A stretch of DNA of 64,000 bases from Pyrenochaeta sp. MPI-SDFR-AT-0127 (Eukaryota; Ascomycota; Dothideomycetes; Pleosporales; Cucurbitariaceae): the NCBI GenBank assembly GCA_020747015.1, contig JAGTJM010000001.1, positions 1,178,001-1,242,000 on the forward strand, read 5' to 3'. The notes beneath the pieces are model-generated. The model made no database searches, was not told the origin of the DNA, and saw only the letters and a program-made list of their open reading frames with translations. Both the position numbers and the translations under genes were made by a program. Numbering within the stretch: position 1 is the stretch's first letter; each line of letters begins with the position of its first letter. Below are positions 22,233 through 33,441 of this stretch, in pieces.

Positions 22233-24676
22233 CGTTGTTGGACCATGTAGAACGCAGCCTGCTAGTCCTTTGAAGTCTAATGCACTTGAAGAGAACAATT
22301 ATTCATGCACTTTCGCAAGGGGAGTATCCTAGTATGGGGCATATCTCATGATTTACAATGTTTATAGGATGTAGATCAGTATGATAGTGAACTTCAGCCG
22401 CACGGCAAGGGTGAGTGTCCAGATCGCTCTATGAATGCGCCTCCAATAGCGTTTTGCGAGCATCAACAGCCACATGAAGGTGAACGCCATACAGCAACAC
22501 AGAAATCATCGACCATGCAGTGGGCTGATCAAAATCTTGCTTCGTTCAGGGTTACTTACACACTACGCGATACAGGTCCTAACTGTCGTAGTAGGGAAAC
22601 ATATCATTGAGACTGGTCGAATGCGCAATCAAGGGCCGGCTAGCTCTCAGTCTGACTAGTATCGCATAGAAGCCAGCGCGGCGATAAGTCGCAAGGTAGC
22701 AATTCTGGCAGTGACAGCTGTTGCCAGCCTCGTATTCCTACTAGGGCAACAGCGGTCACGCTTGCGGTCCGCAAGGCTCTTCGGCATCTAATTAGCGCTA
22801 TGCTAAGCGAACGTGAAGTGGCCGGCAGTCATTGTGTATGTCATGGTCAGACACGAGCTACATTGCCAGTACTCCCCTGAGCCACCTTACCAATGACTAA
22901 AGAAGATCAACTCCGACCCCTCCGCGCTATCGCAAATCACAGGCCTGGCAGGCCACAAGGCCAACTAGTACTGTTGGCGCGAGGCTTGGAGCACGTTATT
23001 GGGAAATATGCGCTAGCGATGTATTGAATAATGCGGATGATATCCCGCACAAGTAAAGCCCTCATGCTCGTATCGAATTCGCACCAGCAGTTGTGATGGA
23101 GGTCGGAACTCTGCATCGCCGTCAGAGAACTATAGCGTCTTACCTTGGGGAGGGGGCGAGATATTAGACATGGTTGTTGGTGACTGGATGCATCAAGGGA
23201 ACTTTGATGGATTGATCCGATCATAAACGTCAGACTTTGAGTATAATAAATATGTTGCCATGCAACAGCTATCAACCACTGAGAATGGCATTTGGAAGCA
23301 GCTTAGTTCTTTAAATCGTCTCACTGGTGGCACAATTACAGGTACACTTACCATCTCCTTCTAACTCAGCACCAAGGGGTATGTCAATGCCAATATCTCC
23401 TTTGCCGACGATTTCTCGATCATAACTGAGTTTGGTCTTGCGGGGCCAACTGTGGCTTGAAGACCGAGGAAGGTCTTTTTGTCTTCAGCGCGATTCGTTC
23501 TGCGCAGAGAGGTGAGGATGACGACTTAGTGCTCGGGAATTTTGAGTGAACCGATCGTTGACCTTTCATCCTAAAGTACATGAAATGGCCACATACAAAC
23601 TTTGCTCAATCACTATACTATACTATACAAATGTATGATCCACCAATAGTTGCTCACTCACGCTACTTTGCGGCTAATGGATACCAGATATATCAAGTGG
23701 TGTATTCTTAAGCATCAATGTGGGCTGACAGTATACTTATATGTCTTCGATTGGCCAAAGCTGTGTTTCCTAACTACAAGTTTCATCGTGCTATCCGCCT
23801 CTATCATGATCGCCTAATATTTAGCTCATATGTCTGTGAGAACGGTTGCTCGAAAACCTTAACCTTAGCTTGTAGGCACCTGGGGACACTTTTCAGAAAT
23901 TGCCGTGCCTTCGTGCCTAAATTTGGCACAATAAAATCAAATGAATCAAGTACTCGTAATCACCAGTATCATTTTGACATTTCCCCATACGCTGTGCTGC
24001 TTTAGATTCAATATGTGATGAAGGTTAGTTTCTCTTCCTGCCTTCGTTGCTTCATGGCTTCCTTTACGCCCTCGGCCTCTCAGTGTAGATCTTTGTTGCG
24101 CAAGAAATAGTGATACGTTGTTTGGTGACGAAAACTCTTTTCTACATCGATAAGCGGGTCGTACGCTAGGGCTGTTCAAAATGAATTGACTAGATCATGG
24201 GCTGTATAAGAAACTTGGCCAAAACTCGATCAAGTAAACGATTGATGCATCCTGAAGCGCTTACAGTTCTACCAAATAGCACGAGCTGGCTTATTTATCA
24301 AGTAAATTGACGTACCATGCTTCTGGTGTCAATGAGAGGCTGCTACTAGAGATATGCGACAGGCCTAGTCTACTCGTGGAAGGTGGGGTGAAGACCTACC
24401 AAGCACGGCTGTAGGGCGTGGCTCAGGATTGCTCATCAAGGCTCATCGTCTATACGGCTGTATTGCAGCCAATCACAAGCCAATGCAACATACACCCTGG
24501 CTGCACATAAATGCCGATGCAGTCTCGTTGATCGGAAAGCGAGAGCTAGTGCATCATCTCTAATGTTTGGTGGGGCAGCCCTCGATTCTGAAGCTGCTGC
24601 CTGAACATTACTACTTGTCCTCGAGAGTAACCACTTCTTCCTCTATACCTAGCAGATACCCTATGCTCTAAACACC
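22233..24676. other. Intergenic, no supported gene
   Basis: 2.4 kb between two outward-facing starts. It includes a short perfect inverted repeat (CTTGCGG-T-CCGCAAG near 22765) and three tandem CTATA units at about 23613-23628. No open frame carries a domain, and I see no tRNA or transposon ends. Confidence 0.4.
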
Positions 24677-25593
24677 ATGGCACAGCAAAAAGCAGATTTT
24701 ATTAAAGTACCAACTGGCCCATCTGGGTTCCAGACAATGCCTGTGGACCCGGAAAAGCGTTTTCCCGAGTCTGAGATTCGCATCGAGATGTGCACCGAGG
24801 AGGATGTCGAGACAATAGTGAGACTGGAACCCTCTATTCTATCATTTAAATTCCAGACTAAGGCTTGAGACAGGCAGAGGGCTTATATACAAGCTTTCCA
24901 GATGGATTTTGGAACAAAATGGAGCCACTTGAGCTACGCCCGCCAGAGCAAATCACAAGAGTCAAGAGGCTTGCGAAGCGGTTGCAACCGTCCTTTACTA
25001 ACCCCAACATGAAGTGGATCAAAGCGGTTTTAACCTCCAGTGGTGAAACCATTGGCATAGCAGGCTGGATGGGTCCCGGTAATCCTGAAATCCACAACAT
25101 CTTCAGACGCAGCGCCATTGACCACTATGGGTGGAAAGAGAAGATGGGATGGTCGGATGAAGAGATTGACGAGATGTGGGAGCATGTCAGTGACGAGGGT
25201 TGGAATGGCACTTTTGGTAAAGACGACGGTATCCGGAAGGACGTTCTCGGCGATGAACCGCACTGGTATCTAGCGCCCTTGTTAACGTGGCCAAAGTATC
25301 AAGGCCGGGGCGTAGGGAAGAAACTACTGGACTGGGCGATTAATCAGGCTGATGCGACCGACCCAGTCACGCCAATGTATTTAGAATCTGCACCCTCGGC
25401 GAGGCCAGTGTATATGCATTGCGGCTTTGTGCCACAAGGGGAGACAAACTTCGTGAGGAGAGGGCCGGCGATTGTGAGGGGCTTGGAGGCTGAGGACGAA
25501 GAGCTGGGAAAAGAGGATGCGTTGAAAGGAAAATTGGCAGACGTGGATGTCACAGCCAAGGCGAAGGGAACTGAAACTGATGTTGCTGCCTAG
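24677..25593 (+). CDS. GNAT-family N-acetyltransferase
   Basis: Exons 24677-24817 and 24874-25593; the 56-nt intron (GTGAGA to ACAG) joins EDVETI to AEGLYTSFPDGFW in phase 0. The 286-residue protein has the GNAT order: an N-terminal strand (IRIEMCTEEDVETI), a central AVLTSSGETIGIAGWMGP, motif A with the acetyl-CoA pyrophosphate loop (WYLAPLLTWPKYQGRGVGKKLL), and motif B (PMYLESAPSARPVYMHCGFVP). It is expected to transfer an acetyl group from acetyl-CoA to an amine; the substrate is unknown and small molecules are more likely than histones. The tail is acidic and lysine-rich. No targeting signal. Confidence 0.88.
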
Positions 25594-25891
25594 TGTTGCC
25601 CGATATCTCTAAGAGATTTAAAAGTGTGGGATTCTCCGTGCGATAAGCAAATCTTCGAAATACAATGTGGCCTAGGTAACTTTCGTACCGCAACCTGCAA
25701 GTATAGCCCTTTTCTACTACGGTCCTGAGACTGTTGCGGAACTCTGAAGTAAACCTCAACGAAAAAGCAAGTAAGCAGTGGAGTTCGAACGAGAAAAATC
25801 ATGTTACATGAATGATAATTCCACATTAGTGACGGCTACTATACATTACAGACAGAACATGAACTCTTCACCTCCACCAGCTCCGCTCTTC

Positions 25892-26392
25892 TTACGCTCC
25901 CCCACTTTCCTTCCCTCCACCAGCTCCACCAGCCGCCTTGGCCCTCTTAACCATCTCGCCCTTCAGCAACGGGTAGAAGTCGCGCGTCATACCCACATCC
26001 ACATACTCAGTCCACTCACTAACTTTCTCGCCAGTCTCATCAAACGCCAGTTTCCAGACGTACTCGTTGTTGTACTCGCCTACCGGCGTGTCCCCTCTAG
26101 CGGAAACAAAGAGGACAATCTTCTTTTTCTGCACACTTCCCTCTTCCGCTGACGCCGATGCTGACGTGCCTTCGATCACGTCGTTGACGGTGATGTGGAA
26201 CGAGGTGAATATGCTTTTCATTCCCAGGAGGTTTGCGCGGTATGCGTCATTTGATTGCGGTGTGTATCCTAGTGATGTGGGGAGGAATACGCGTTTGCAG
26301 TCTGCTGTGCGAAGGGAGATGATAGTGGCGATGTCCATGGTGTTGAAAGCTGCGACCATCGCATCGGCGGTTTGGCGTTCTTGAGAAGGCAT
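25892..26392 (-). CDS. SnoaL/NTF2-like protein
   Basis: 166 residues from the ATG at 26392; the open frame extends five codons upstream but only to a TTG. The sequence QTADAMVAAFNTMDIATIISLRT, NEYVWKLAFDETGEKVSEWTEYVD and the spacing between them resemble the SnoaL-like/NTF2-like fold, a cone-shaped alpha+beta domain found in polyketide cyclases and many small binding proteins. The C-terminus is a Gly/Ala-rich tail. It converges with the acetyltransferase gene (298 bp between stops). The ligand or reaction cannot be inferred. Confidence 0.75.
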   Translation of the reverse strand: MPSQERQTADAMVAAFNTMDIATIISLRTADCKRVFLPTSLGYTPQSNDAYRANLLGMKSIFTSFHITVNDVIEGTSASASAEEGSVQKKKIVLFVSARGDTPVGEYNNEYVWKLAFDETGEKVSEWTEYVDVGMTRDFYPLLKGEMVKRAKAAGGAGGGKESGGA

Positions 26393-26706
26393 GATGTTAT
26401 GTTTCAATAAAGAGCTTTTTGCTAAGGTATAGTGTTTGAGGGAGATTAGAAGTCAGAATGGTTATGTTTTGTCGAAAAAAAAAATTAAGGTTGGGGGAGG
26501 ATTTTGCGTAGTCGAACTCGGGTTACTCTGAAGCCGCAGAAACCTGCAAAGAGTGACAGCTCGGCCTGCAGAAGCGTCAAGCCACAACAGCTTCGGCTGA
26601 AAACGATCCGGCGCAGCGCAACACAAACACGTATAGATCTTCGCAGGAGCGATTCAAAGGCCGGATAATTGTGTTCAATCCTTAGTGACTATCTACGTGC
26701 AATCAG
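26393..26706. other. Short intergenic gap
   Basis: 314 bp between the SnoaL-like gene start and the 3' end of the reductase. It includes an A-run near 26477; nothing else is seen. Confidence 0.4.
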
Positions 26707-27809
26707 CTAACGAAAGTACGTTGGCGCTGTAGCCTTTGCGGCAAGCCATGCCTCGTCCAGCGCGTTCAAGACACCTTCGGGCAAAGGTCCCTTCTCCAGG
26801 TCTGCCAAGTTACCTTCTAATTGTCCGAAATTGCTGACACCAATGATGATACCATCATTTCCACCTTTGACTCTTGTCTTCAGCTCGGAATGATGAACAC
26901 ACCACCTGAGCGCAATCTCGAGTAGTGTCAAATTGTGCTTTTGGGCGGCGTCCTCGACAATCTTCAGTGCCTGAAAGGTGGCATCCTTGAAGTAGCGATC
27001 GCGATACATCTGTCCGACGCGATCTGCCTTGGTCCCAAAACGGCCATCTTCAGGTTTGATATTGGCGGACTTGATCTTGCCCGAAAAGAGGCCGCCTGCC
27101 AAAGGATTGTAGATGACGATATCGATTCCATACTTGCGGCAAGCAGGGATCAGTTCAGGTTCAATAGCACGAGCTGTCAAAGGTGAGTATTTTGTGACGG
27201 AGAATCATATGGCGTACGTACTGATCGCATTGTACATGGCTTGGTAGATGGTGGGCTTCACCCATCCCCTCTCCTTGCAGATGTTGTACACCTCTGCTAG
27301 TTCCCATGCTGCAAAGTTGCTTATTCCCAACTGGACGAACTTGCCCTCTTTGTGCAGCTCATTTACTGCACCAAGTGTTTCTTCAAATGGCACTGAGTGG
27401 TCTGGCGCATGGAGGTAGAAGATATCCACTGATTCTGCGCCAAGTTCTTTCAGACTTGTGTAGAAGTGCTCCTTCAGCTTTTCGGGTTTATGAACGCCAG
27501 CTTCATACGGATAGACTTTGGTAGCGAGGGTGAAGCCACGGTCCTTCCACTTTGCATCACGTGTCCAGGCCTCTTGTTTGCCGCCAATGTACATACGTGC
27601 CGTGTCGATTTCATCATAGCCTTGCGATTGGAAGTAGTCAAGATGTTTTGTGAATTCATTAAAGTCTGTTATGCGTGCTCCGGCTGTTTCGTCTGGACCT
27701 GTGGGCGGATTAGAGGGAAACACAGAGAGGACATTGTAGAGTGAAGTGCACCAAAGGTCATCAATCCGAGGATGATGCGGTCTTTTGGATTCTGCGCTAT
27801 GAGAGGCAT
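26707..27809 (-). CDS. Aldo-keto reductase, AKR7 (aflatoxin-aldehyde reductase) type
   Basis: Exons 27752-27809, 27222-27698 and 26707-27173, giving 333 residues. Introns are 53 nt (GTGCAC, CTAAT, ACAG) and 48 nt (GTACGT, ACAG). The first join gives LGLMTFGPDETAGARITD. The AKR tetrad is visible: Asp and Tyr in EIDTARMY, Lys in ATKVYP and His in FYLHAPDHS. NADPH-binding features include IVIYNPLAGGLFSGK and GVSNFGQLEGNL. AKR7 enzymes reduce aldehydes and ketones, including dialdehydes and succinic semialdehyde, usually in the cytosol as detoxification. The name of the class does not mean this fungus makes aflatoxin. Confidence 0.93.
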
Positions 27810-29603
27810 TTTGATGTGAAGGTTGGGTTATATTTTGGCGTGTGTGAGATTTCGAGAGCAAATAATTCCGGATACAGAATAAAAATCCGTTCTTGGTATT
27901 GTGCATTATGCATTCTCAAAGCAGGATGACGACGGCGGGGTATGCCCCGCTTCGGAATTAAAGGTCGCCTATTTCCGACAGTCGGAAACCACTTTGTTAC
28001 TGGATGACTAAACATGAGGCATGCTTCGAGGCCTGACCTTTGCGAGAGACTGGACTGACCAACAACTCACAACTCGTCGAGAGGTGCAAGAAAGTGCTGC
28101 TGCCAATGTGGCCACACACGCAAGTCTTGGCGGATTTCTACCAGTATTCTTCGATGAATAACACCAGCGATCAAGATTAGTCGATCGCTCGTCCGCAATC
28201 TTCCCGGTCCTTGTCAACTGCGTGGTTCATCGATTCCGAACACTGAACTGCTTTGTGTTGAGCAGGGTGCCTGAGAGCGTCGATTGGCCGACTTGTTCGT
28301 GTCGCTCGAATCAAGAGGGGGCTCAGCATTGCGGCAGCGCCGATGTCGTTCCCGCCGCCCCAATCCCCATAGGGCAGATCTGCTGGTATACGATTCATTG
28401 ATGCGCCACGATATTGTTGGAGAAAGGCTGCATTCGTGAAATGATTGGCTGCTTACATTGCGCCGTTTCCCAGAGTTGTCGTCTCGTTCTCGCGGCAAAG
28501 GGCTGCGGCGAGGCAAGTGTCTCAGAAAGGCCCGTCTGCGCAGCAAACCGGAAAAGCAGGAACACGCACCCTCCCGCGGCCGTGCGAACAGTTTACAGAA
28601 TGCGCAGCAGGACGTGGTCGGATGTGGTCAGACGGGCTGAAACCTTGATGGATGGAGACCTGGACATTCACTCTGGCGGGGCCAGAATGGCGCATCCGCA
28701 CCAATGACGTCGCGGGCGGGCCGATAACGATAAGAAACCTCGAGCTAAATCAGCAACGTCTGGTCATCCGGCCAGAGGACTGCAGCTAGCATGCGTCGTC
28801 ACACGAGGACCGACAGCTAGAGCCGTTGCAGCATCGTTCAACACTGCGCCCAGGATCGTCCCGCACCGTCCCGCCGCTCTTCTGTACAGCACAGGTGCCA
28901 CGTAGCAGCGACGCAGGTACGCTCTGAGAGCCGCACACAAGAGGGCATCAACTGCCTCTGAGCAGCCGCTGCGTCCATATAAGACCCACAGGCTGCCCTG
29001 CCCGGCCAGCTCGCGCCCGTCTGTAACCCGAATTCTCTGCAGAAATACGGCTGCGGTGCGCCAGACGATGAGTCGATCAGCTGGAGCCAGAGGTCATGTG
29101 GCCCGGTAAGCCACCCCTCTGCGAACGTACGAATCAGTCGCTTCCTCGCACACCATCAAGTGGGCTCCCCGATGATTGGAGCGCAAAGCCATCGATACAA
29201 GGTACCTGCAATGAATCCTTTCTTGATTTAGCTTCAGGCCATGCAGTCACATCGCCTTATTCAATCTCTGCTTCGACGCCGCGACTGCGGTGCGCCTGCT
29301 CCCTGGTCAGGCCGAAGCAGCCTTTTGTCTTCACATGAGATCATAATGCCCAAGCCTCTTTCTCTTCCTCCAAGCCCACAGAATAAAGCATCCCTTGCCT
29401 GAACGCCTGCATTCCTTGTTTCTTTTATTGGTCTGTCTTGCCCTTCCTTAAGTAGCACCTTGCATCCCCCACTACCGAAGTCCTGCCACCACCGCCAATC
29501 CGAACTTCGGCCTCTACATGCGGACAGTCACCACCACTTTGACCCAAGTTACTGGACGCTCTTTGTGGGCGCATAGCGATCCGAGACTTGTTTCTTGGTC
29601 GCT
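27810..29603. other. Divergent intergenic region
   Basis: 1.8 kb between the reductase start and the next start, G/C-richer from 28.4 to 29.1 kb. It likely holds two promoters; TATAAG at 28978-28983 could belong to the plus-strand gene. None of the overlapping open frames is convincing. Confidence 0.4.
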
Positions 29604-30620
29604 ATGTGCTGGTCTTTCAACTTTGGCCTTCCAAGCAACAAAAAGCGCAAGACCTCGTCGTCATCCGAGAAGAAGAGACGGGAAGCGCCTGCGAATGAGG
29701 TACTCCATGGCCACGGCAAGCCCGTCGTCGAGGATGTCTCGGAGAAGCGCAGGTCCAAAGACAGTGCTAGAAAGAGAAGGTCTGGAGAAACTGTGACCCC
29801 GCGCTCCCCGCGCCGCGAGAGGGAAGAGCATCGTTCGCGATCGCAATATTACTACGACGGCGCCCATCAAAGTCGCGACCAGTATCGCCCAGCACTGAAC
29901 GTCCAGGTTCCTCAAATGTACCATCGCTCAGTCAACCCGGGAAGCACAAACTCGTCGCAAGAAGCGCTTCTCAATCCGCGTCCCCATCGTAGTCAACACA
30001 CTCGACAGCGGCATGCAAAGCACACCTCTCAAACTACTCTGCGCGGGCGCGGAGCCAAGCGCGACCCTCCCCGTCACTCAAAATCCAAGAAAAATCTGCG
30101 ACCTGAGCCGTCCAGAGGGTGGTCACTCTTTGCGCCTTCACCTCCAAAGACACCAAAGCGTGACCATCGCAACTACCAAACCTTGGACTCATCACCTCGC
30201 AGCCATCGCTCCTCGCGCCAACATCGCTCCCCTCAAACAGTAGTGACATCAGAATCCTCACGGTCTCAGTCTCGCCATCAACGTTCACGTCAGCACGAAC
30301 GCTCAGCTCCTTCCACGCGCCAAGCACGTTCGCGCACGCCGAACACTGCTGCTCGGCGCGTTCCCGATAGGCGTTTCGCCGTTCTTGCTGCTACCAACCA
30401 GGCGCTTGAAGACGTGAGGAGAGAAGCATTTGCGCAGCCGTCTCCGCCGCCAAGACGAGAGAGACTGAGGCGTTACGAAGGTGTCACTATTCCCACCAGT
30501 ACAATCCCGTTCAACTGGGATTGCGTGAGCAGCTCGCAAGCTTCAGCTGGCTATGTACAGACTTCAGGTGCATATGGCAACGGAGAGTCGAGTAGTCGGC
30601 ACAGGCGGTCGCGACGTTGA
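29604..30620 (+). CDS. Basic, Ser/Arg-rich disordered protein, unknown
   Basis: 338 residues from ATG 29604. The frame is open three codons further upstream, but only from a TTG. After MCWSFNFGLPSNKKRK, the chain is dominated by Arg, Ser, Lys, Pro, His and Gln with many RS/SR/RH dipeptides and clusters such as RRSKDSARKRRSGE, so it should be largely unstructured and probably nuclear. No folded domain is recognised. A more conserved-looking patch is RRFAVLAATNQALEDVRREAF, a probable helix. The transposon lies 114 bp beyond its stop and may fall in its 3' UTR. Confidence 0.65.
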   Translation: MCWSFNFGLPSNKKRKTSSSSEKKRREAPANEVLHGHGKPVVEDVSEKRRSKDSARKRRSGETVTPRSPRREREEHRSRSQYYYDGAHQSRDQYRPALNVQVPQMYHRSVNPGSTNSSQEALLNPRPHRSQHTRQRHAKHTSQTTLRGRGAKRDPPRHSKSKKNLRPEPSRGWSLFAPSPPKTPKRDHRNYQTLDSSPRSHRSSRQHRSPQTVVTSESSRSQSRHQRSRQHERSAPSTRQARSRTPNTAARRVPDRRFAVLAATNQALEDVRREAFAQPSPPPRRERLRRYEGVTIPTSTIPFNWDCVSSSQASAGYVQTSGAYGNGESSSRHRRSRR

Positions 30621-30734
30621 CGTAAGGCTTGTCAGATGTGAGCCTGACGGAGCATTTTGACCAAAAGCTTATGCGCAGTGGCCAGTGGACGTGCGCAATT
30701 TCCCGTTGTGTACAGGATGGCTGACATTTGCATA

Positions 30735-30800
30735 CAGTCCCCCCCCATGAATTGACTGCTAGCGCGAGACGAGGTGTGACGAGATCTGGTCCGTGCGGCA
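30735..30800 (+). repeat. Left terminal inverted repeat
   Basis: 66 bp from CAGTCC to GTGCGGCA, matching the right end in inverse orientation except for three transitions and one extra C in the C-run. Confidence 0.92.
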
Positions 30801-30881
30801 GGAAGGGGTCACATCTTTGATCACACAACTTTGGCAGTAAACAGATGCTTGCGCTTCACTATCGTTCTTTTTTTTTTGATA

Positions 30882-31916
30882 ATGAGGTCTCCAAAGGCTC
30901 GCCTCTCATATAAGGAGAGAATTCAGATACATACAATGCATGATCTTGGTTATAAGCAGACAGAAATCTCAATCTACCTCCAGATTCCTCAGACAACGAT
31001 CTCTCTCTGCCTTCGAACAGGCGAGACGCCTCCACCTCCTCCACCAGGCCGTAAGCCTATCCTTGATACGCCAAAGAGACAAAGACTTGTTGCTTATGCG
31101 ACTCAGGATCACGTTCAAAGAAGAAAGCCGTGGAAGGAGGTCGCAGCAGAGCTGGGGTGGCATCTTTGCAGCAGGACGCTGAAGGCAGCATTTGAAAAAG
31201 AGAGATACTTCAGACGCGTTGCAACAGAGAAACCTCTCCTCACAGATAAGCATAGATATGATAGACTGGTTTGGGCATATAAGCATGTTGAATGGGAAGA
31301 TCAAGACTGGCTCAGAGTTGGATGGAGTGACGAGATGTCTGCAAGACTAGGAGGAGGCAAGATATTTGTGACAAGGATGGCAGAAGAGAGACTTGATCAA
31401 GACTGCCTTATCCCTCGTTTCAGACGTTACTCATGCTGCATGGTCTGGGGCATTATCTCAGGCCTATTCAAAGGGCCTCTTATTCTCTTTGAGAAAGATT
31501 GGTGCGTGAATAAGAAGAAGACAGTTACTTCTCACGTCTATATTAAGCATATTCTTCCTTACATTAAGGAATTCCAAAGAGAGATGGCTGCCTACTTTAA
31601 TAAAGAGATGATCTTTATGGAGGATAACTGTTCTATTCATAACTCAAAAGAAACAAAGGCTGCGCAGAGGCTGCTCCAAATTATAAAGATGACTTGGCCA
31701 GCTAATTCACCAGATCTCAACCCTATTGAGAACGTGTGGCAGATGCTCAAGCATCGAGTCGCCCAGCGATATCCTAAGACAACAGAGGAGGTTAAGCTCT
31801 ATCTGGAGGAGGAGTGGGAGAAAATCACGGTTGAAGACTATAAAAAGTATATCCTGTCCATGCGTGAGCGCTGTGTTGCAGTGATCCAGGCAGAAGGCCT
31901 TCATACAAAGTGGTAG
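30882..31916 (+). CDS. Tc1/mariner transposase (DD34E)
   Basis: 344 residues from ATG 30882, chosen because the preceding frame opens only from a non-ATG codon in promoter sequence. The N-terminus has helix-turn-helix DNA-binding features (SYKERIQIHTMHDLGYKQTEI, IPQTTISLCLRTG), then GRKP before a second binding region. The DDE catalytic core is intact: Asp150 in VGWSDEMSARLG, Asp248 in FMEDNCSIHNSK and Glu283 in SPDLNPIENVWQ, exactly 34 residues apart for the last pair. It should bind the terminal repeats and cut and paste the element at TA sites in the nucleus. Codon use (many AGA and ATT) is unlike neighbouring genes. Confidence 0.95.
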   Translation: MRSPKARLSYKERIQIHTMHDLGYKQTEISIYLQIPQTTISLCLRTGETPPPPPPGRKPILDTPKRQRLVAYATQDHVQRRKPWKEVAAELGWHLCSRTLKAAFEKERYFRRVATEKPLLTDKHRYDRLVWAYKHVEWEDQDWLRVGWSDEMSARLGGGKIFVTRMAEERLDQDCLIPRFRRYSCCMVWGIISGLFKGPLILFEKDWCVNKKKTVTSHVYIKHILPYIKEFQREMAAYFNKEMIFMEDNCSIHNSKETKAAQRLLQIIKMTWPANSPDLNPIENVWQMLKHRVAQRYPKTTEEVKLYLEEEWEKITVEDYKKYILSMRERCVAVIQAEGLHTKW

Positions 31917-31974
31917 AGCATTGCTGCTGTCTTGTTGTACATATAAAAATGAATAGAAACTTAGACTAGGGCTG

Positions 31975-32039
31975 TGCCGCACGGACCAAATCTCATCACA
32001 TCTCGTCTCGCGCTAGCAGTCAATTCATGGGGGGGACTG
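31975..32039 (-). repeat. Right terminal inverted repeat
   Basis: 65 bp, the inverted copy of the left end, with seven rather than eight bases in the G/C run next to the outer ACTG. Confidence 0.92.
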
Positions 32040-32041
32040 TA

Positions 32042-32964
32042 TATGGTCGGCGAATCACACATGAGTTTCATTTGCTTTTCTTGTTAATTCTCCGCTTTCT
32101 TCGAAGGATACCCTCGCATACTTTGGTCAGTGTTGGAAATGGACTAAGCTCCGGCTTGGTAGGCGTTCAGCATTTCGGTATACCCCCTCTACATATGTCG
32201 TTTCCTTACGCATACAATTATTATTAGTAATGGCACCCTCCCATAGATGTAGGCGTTATATTCTCGTTGCTACAAACCCCACTTGTACCCTTTTTCCTCG
32301 CTCTACTTGCAGATGCCTTGTCACCACATGACTCGTGACCCGATGCATCCCACCGTTTGTTCGGACGCCTCAACGATCCTGAGCATCTTTCCCCTGCCCA
32401 TAGTCGAGCTAGCTACTGCGATAGTTCCGCCCTCATTCCAAATGGGCAAGGTAAACTGCCCAAAGAAGAAGGTTTCGAGACAACCGTTGATGTCTGGGGA
32501 TAGGGTTCCGTGGCCAGTAGGGAACGGGCATGAAGATGCACAACGCCACGGCCTAATGCGGTTAGAAGCCCGGTGGCAGGGGTGGATTAGTGAACGCCTC
32601 TTCACGCCCATGTTTGCGACTTTTTTTTGGTTTCACTAGTCGTAGACGGACGATCCAATCGTTACTGCCTCTTTGTTACTTTAGTGGCTTCTTTGTTCCA
32701 CGGGATAATTGCGTAGCTGATGCGCTGGTGCGGGAGTGCTGCATGCTTTACGCCAGGTGCGGTAGCCAGATTCTCGCCCGCCTTCTTTGCCTACGTGATA
32801 TGCGGTTTTCGCTTGGATTGACAGATGTCAGAATGTTTGATGGCCTATTAGCTATGCTCGCATCTATAGACATTTGCACTTAAACGCTGCTATACTGCAC
32901 TACCACGCTCACTAGAAAGCTATGAAATACCAACGCTCTATCCACACTTGATACCTCCATCATT
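32042..32964. other. Intergenic, no supported gene
   Basis: 923 bp between the transposon and the 3' end of the RING-like gene. I see nothing coding. Confidence 0.4.
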
Positions 32965-33441
32965 CTAAATCCACCTATATTCATACAGCACATTTCTAAC
33001 CCTCTCCAACGCCCCATCCACCACTTCCAACTCCCTCCTTACCAACTCATCATCCACTTCCACCCTCGCAAGCGCAATCCTCGCACTCTCCACATCGTCC
33101 AAGACAGTCCTCCTCCCAGCATTCGGTGCAGGAAACCACTCCTCTCGACAAATCGGACAGGTGTGGCTCCACGGGTTCCCGCTGCGAACATGCGCTTCGA
33201 TACATCTACGGCCAAAGATGTGTCTGCACGCACCGCGGTTCTGAATCTGAACAGCATATTCTGCAAGGTCTGCGCCGATATCAGGATGCACGTAGGTTCT
33301 GGGTGGACAGGCGTATGGGTCCTGGCAGATGGGGCATCTTGTGTCTTCGGGAGAGGTTTGGGGAACAGAGTTCAATAGCAAGGGAATGGTATGGGTGCTG
33401 AGGAAGTGTGCGATTTGGAAGTTTGGGATTTGGTTGGGCAT
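32965..33441 (-). CDS. RING-like zinc finger protein (variant ligand set)
   Basis: 158 residues from ATG 33441. The frame is open further upstream but only from a GTG, and a pyrimidine tract with CTACACAG just before the ATG suggests a 5' intron end. The zinc finger uses Cys36 and Cys39 (RCPICQDPY), then GACRHIFGRRCIEAH and SHTCPICREEW. This follows the C3HC4 order, except that the fifth ligand position (the G of HIFGRRC) is glycine instead of Cys/His. The C-terminus is a charged helix (SARIALARVEVDDELVRREL). RING proteins usually act as E3 ubiquitin ligases; loss of one ligand makes that uncertain. Confidence 0.75.
   Translation of the reverse strand: MPNQIPNFQIAHFLSTHTIPLLLNSVPQTSPEDTRCPICQDPYACPPRTYVHPDIGADLAEYAVQIQNRGACRHIFGRRCIEAHVRSGNPWSHTCPICREEWFPAPNAGRRTVLDDVESARIALARVEVDDELVRRELEVVDGALERVRNVLYEYRWI

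Larger units (their letters stand above)
30735..32039 (+). mobile_element. Tc1/mariner-family DNA transposon, apparently complete
   Basis: A 1305-bp element starting CAGTCCCCCC and ending in its inverted complement. It is flanked by the TA target duplication of this superfamily (30733-30734 and 32040-32041), has terminal inverted repeats of about 66 bp, and carries one uninterrupted transposase gene. The absence of stop codons and near-identical ends point to a young insertion. Confidence 0.93.

Noticed and set aside
22760..22780. Perfect short inverted repeat CTTGCGG-T-CCGCAAG
   Set aside because: Seven-base arms with a one-base centre are expected by chance at this scale; no terminator or element context.
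26500..26530. Possible minus-strand tRNA T-arm
   Set aside because: The stem does not pair beyond the loop and no cloverleaf can be drawn.
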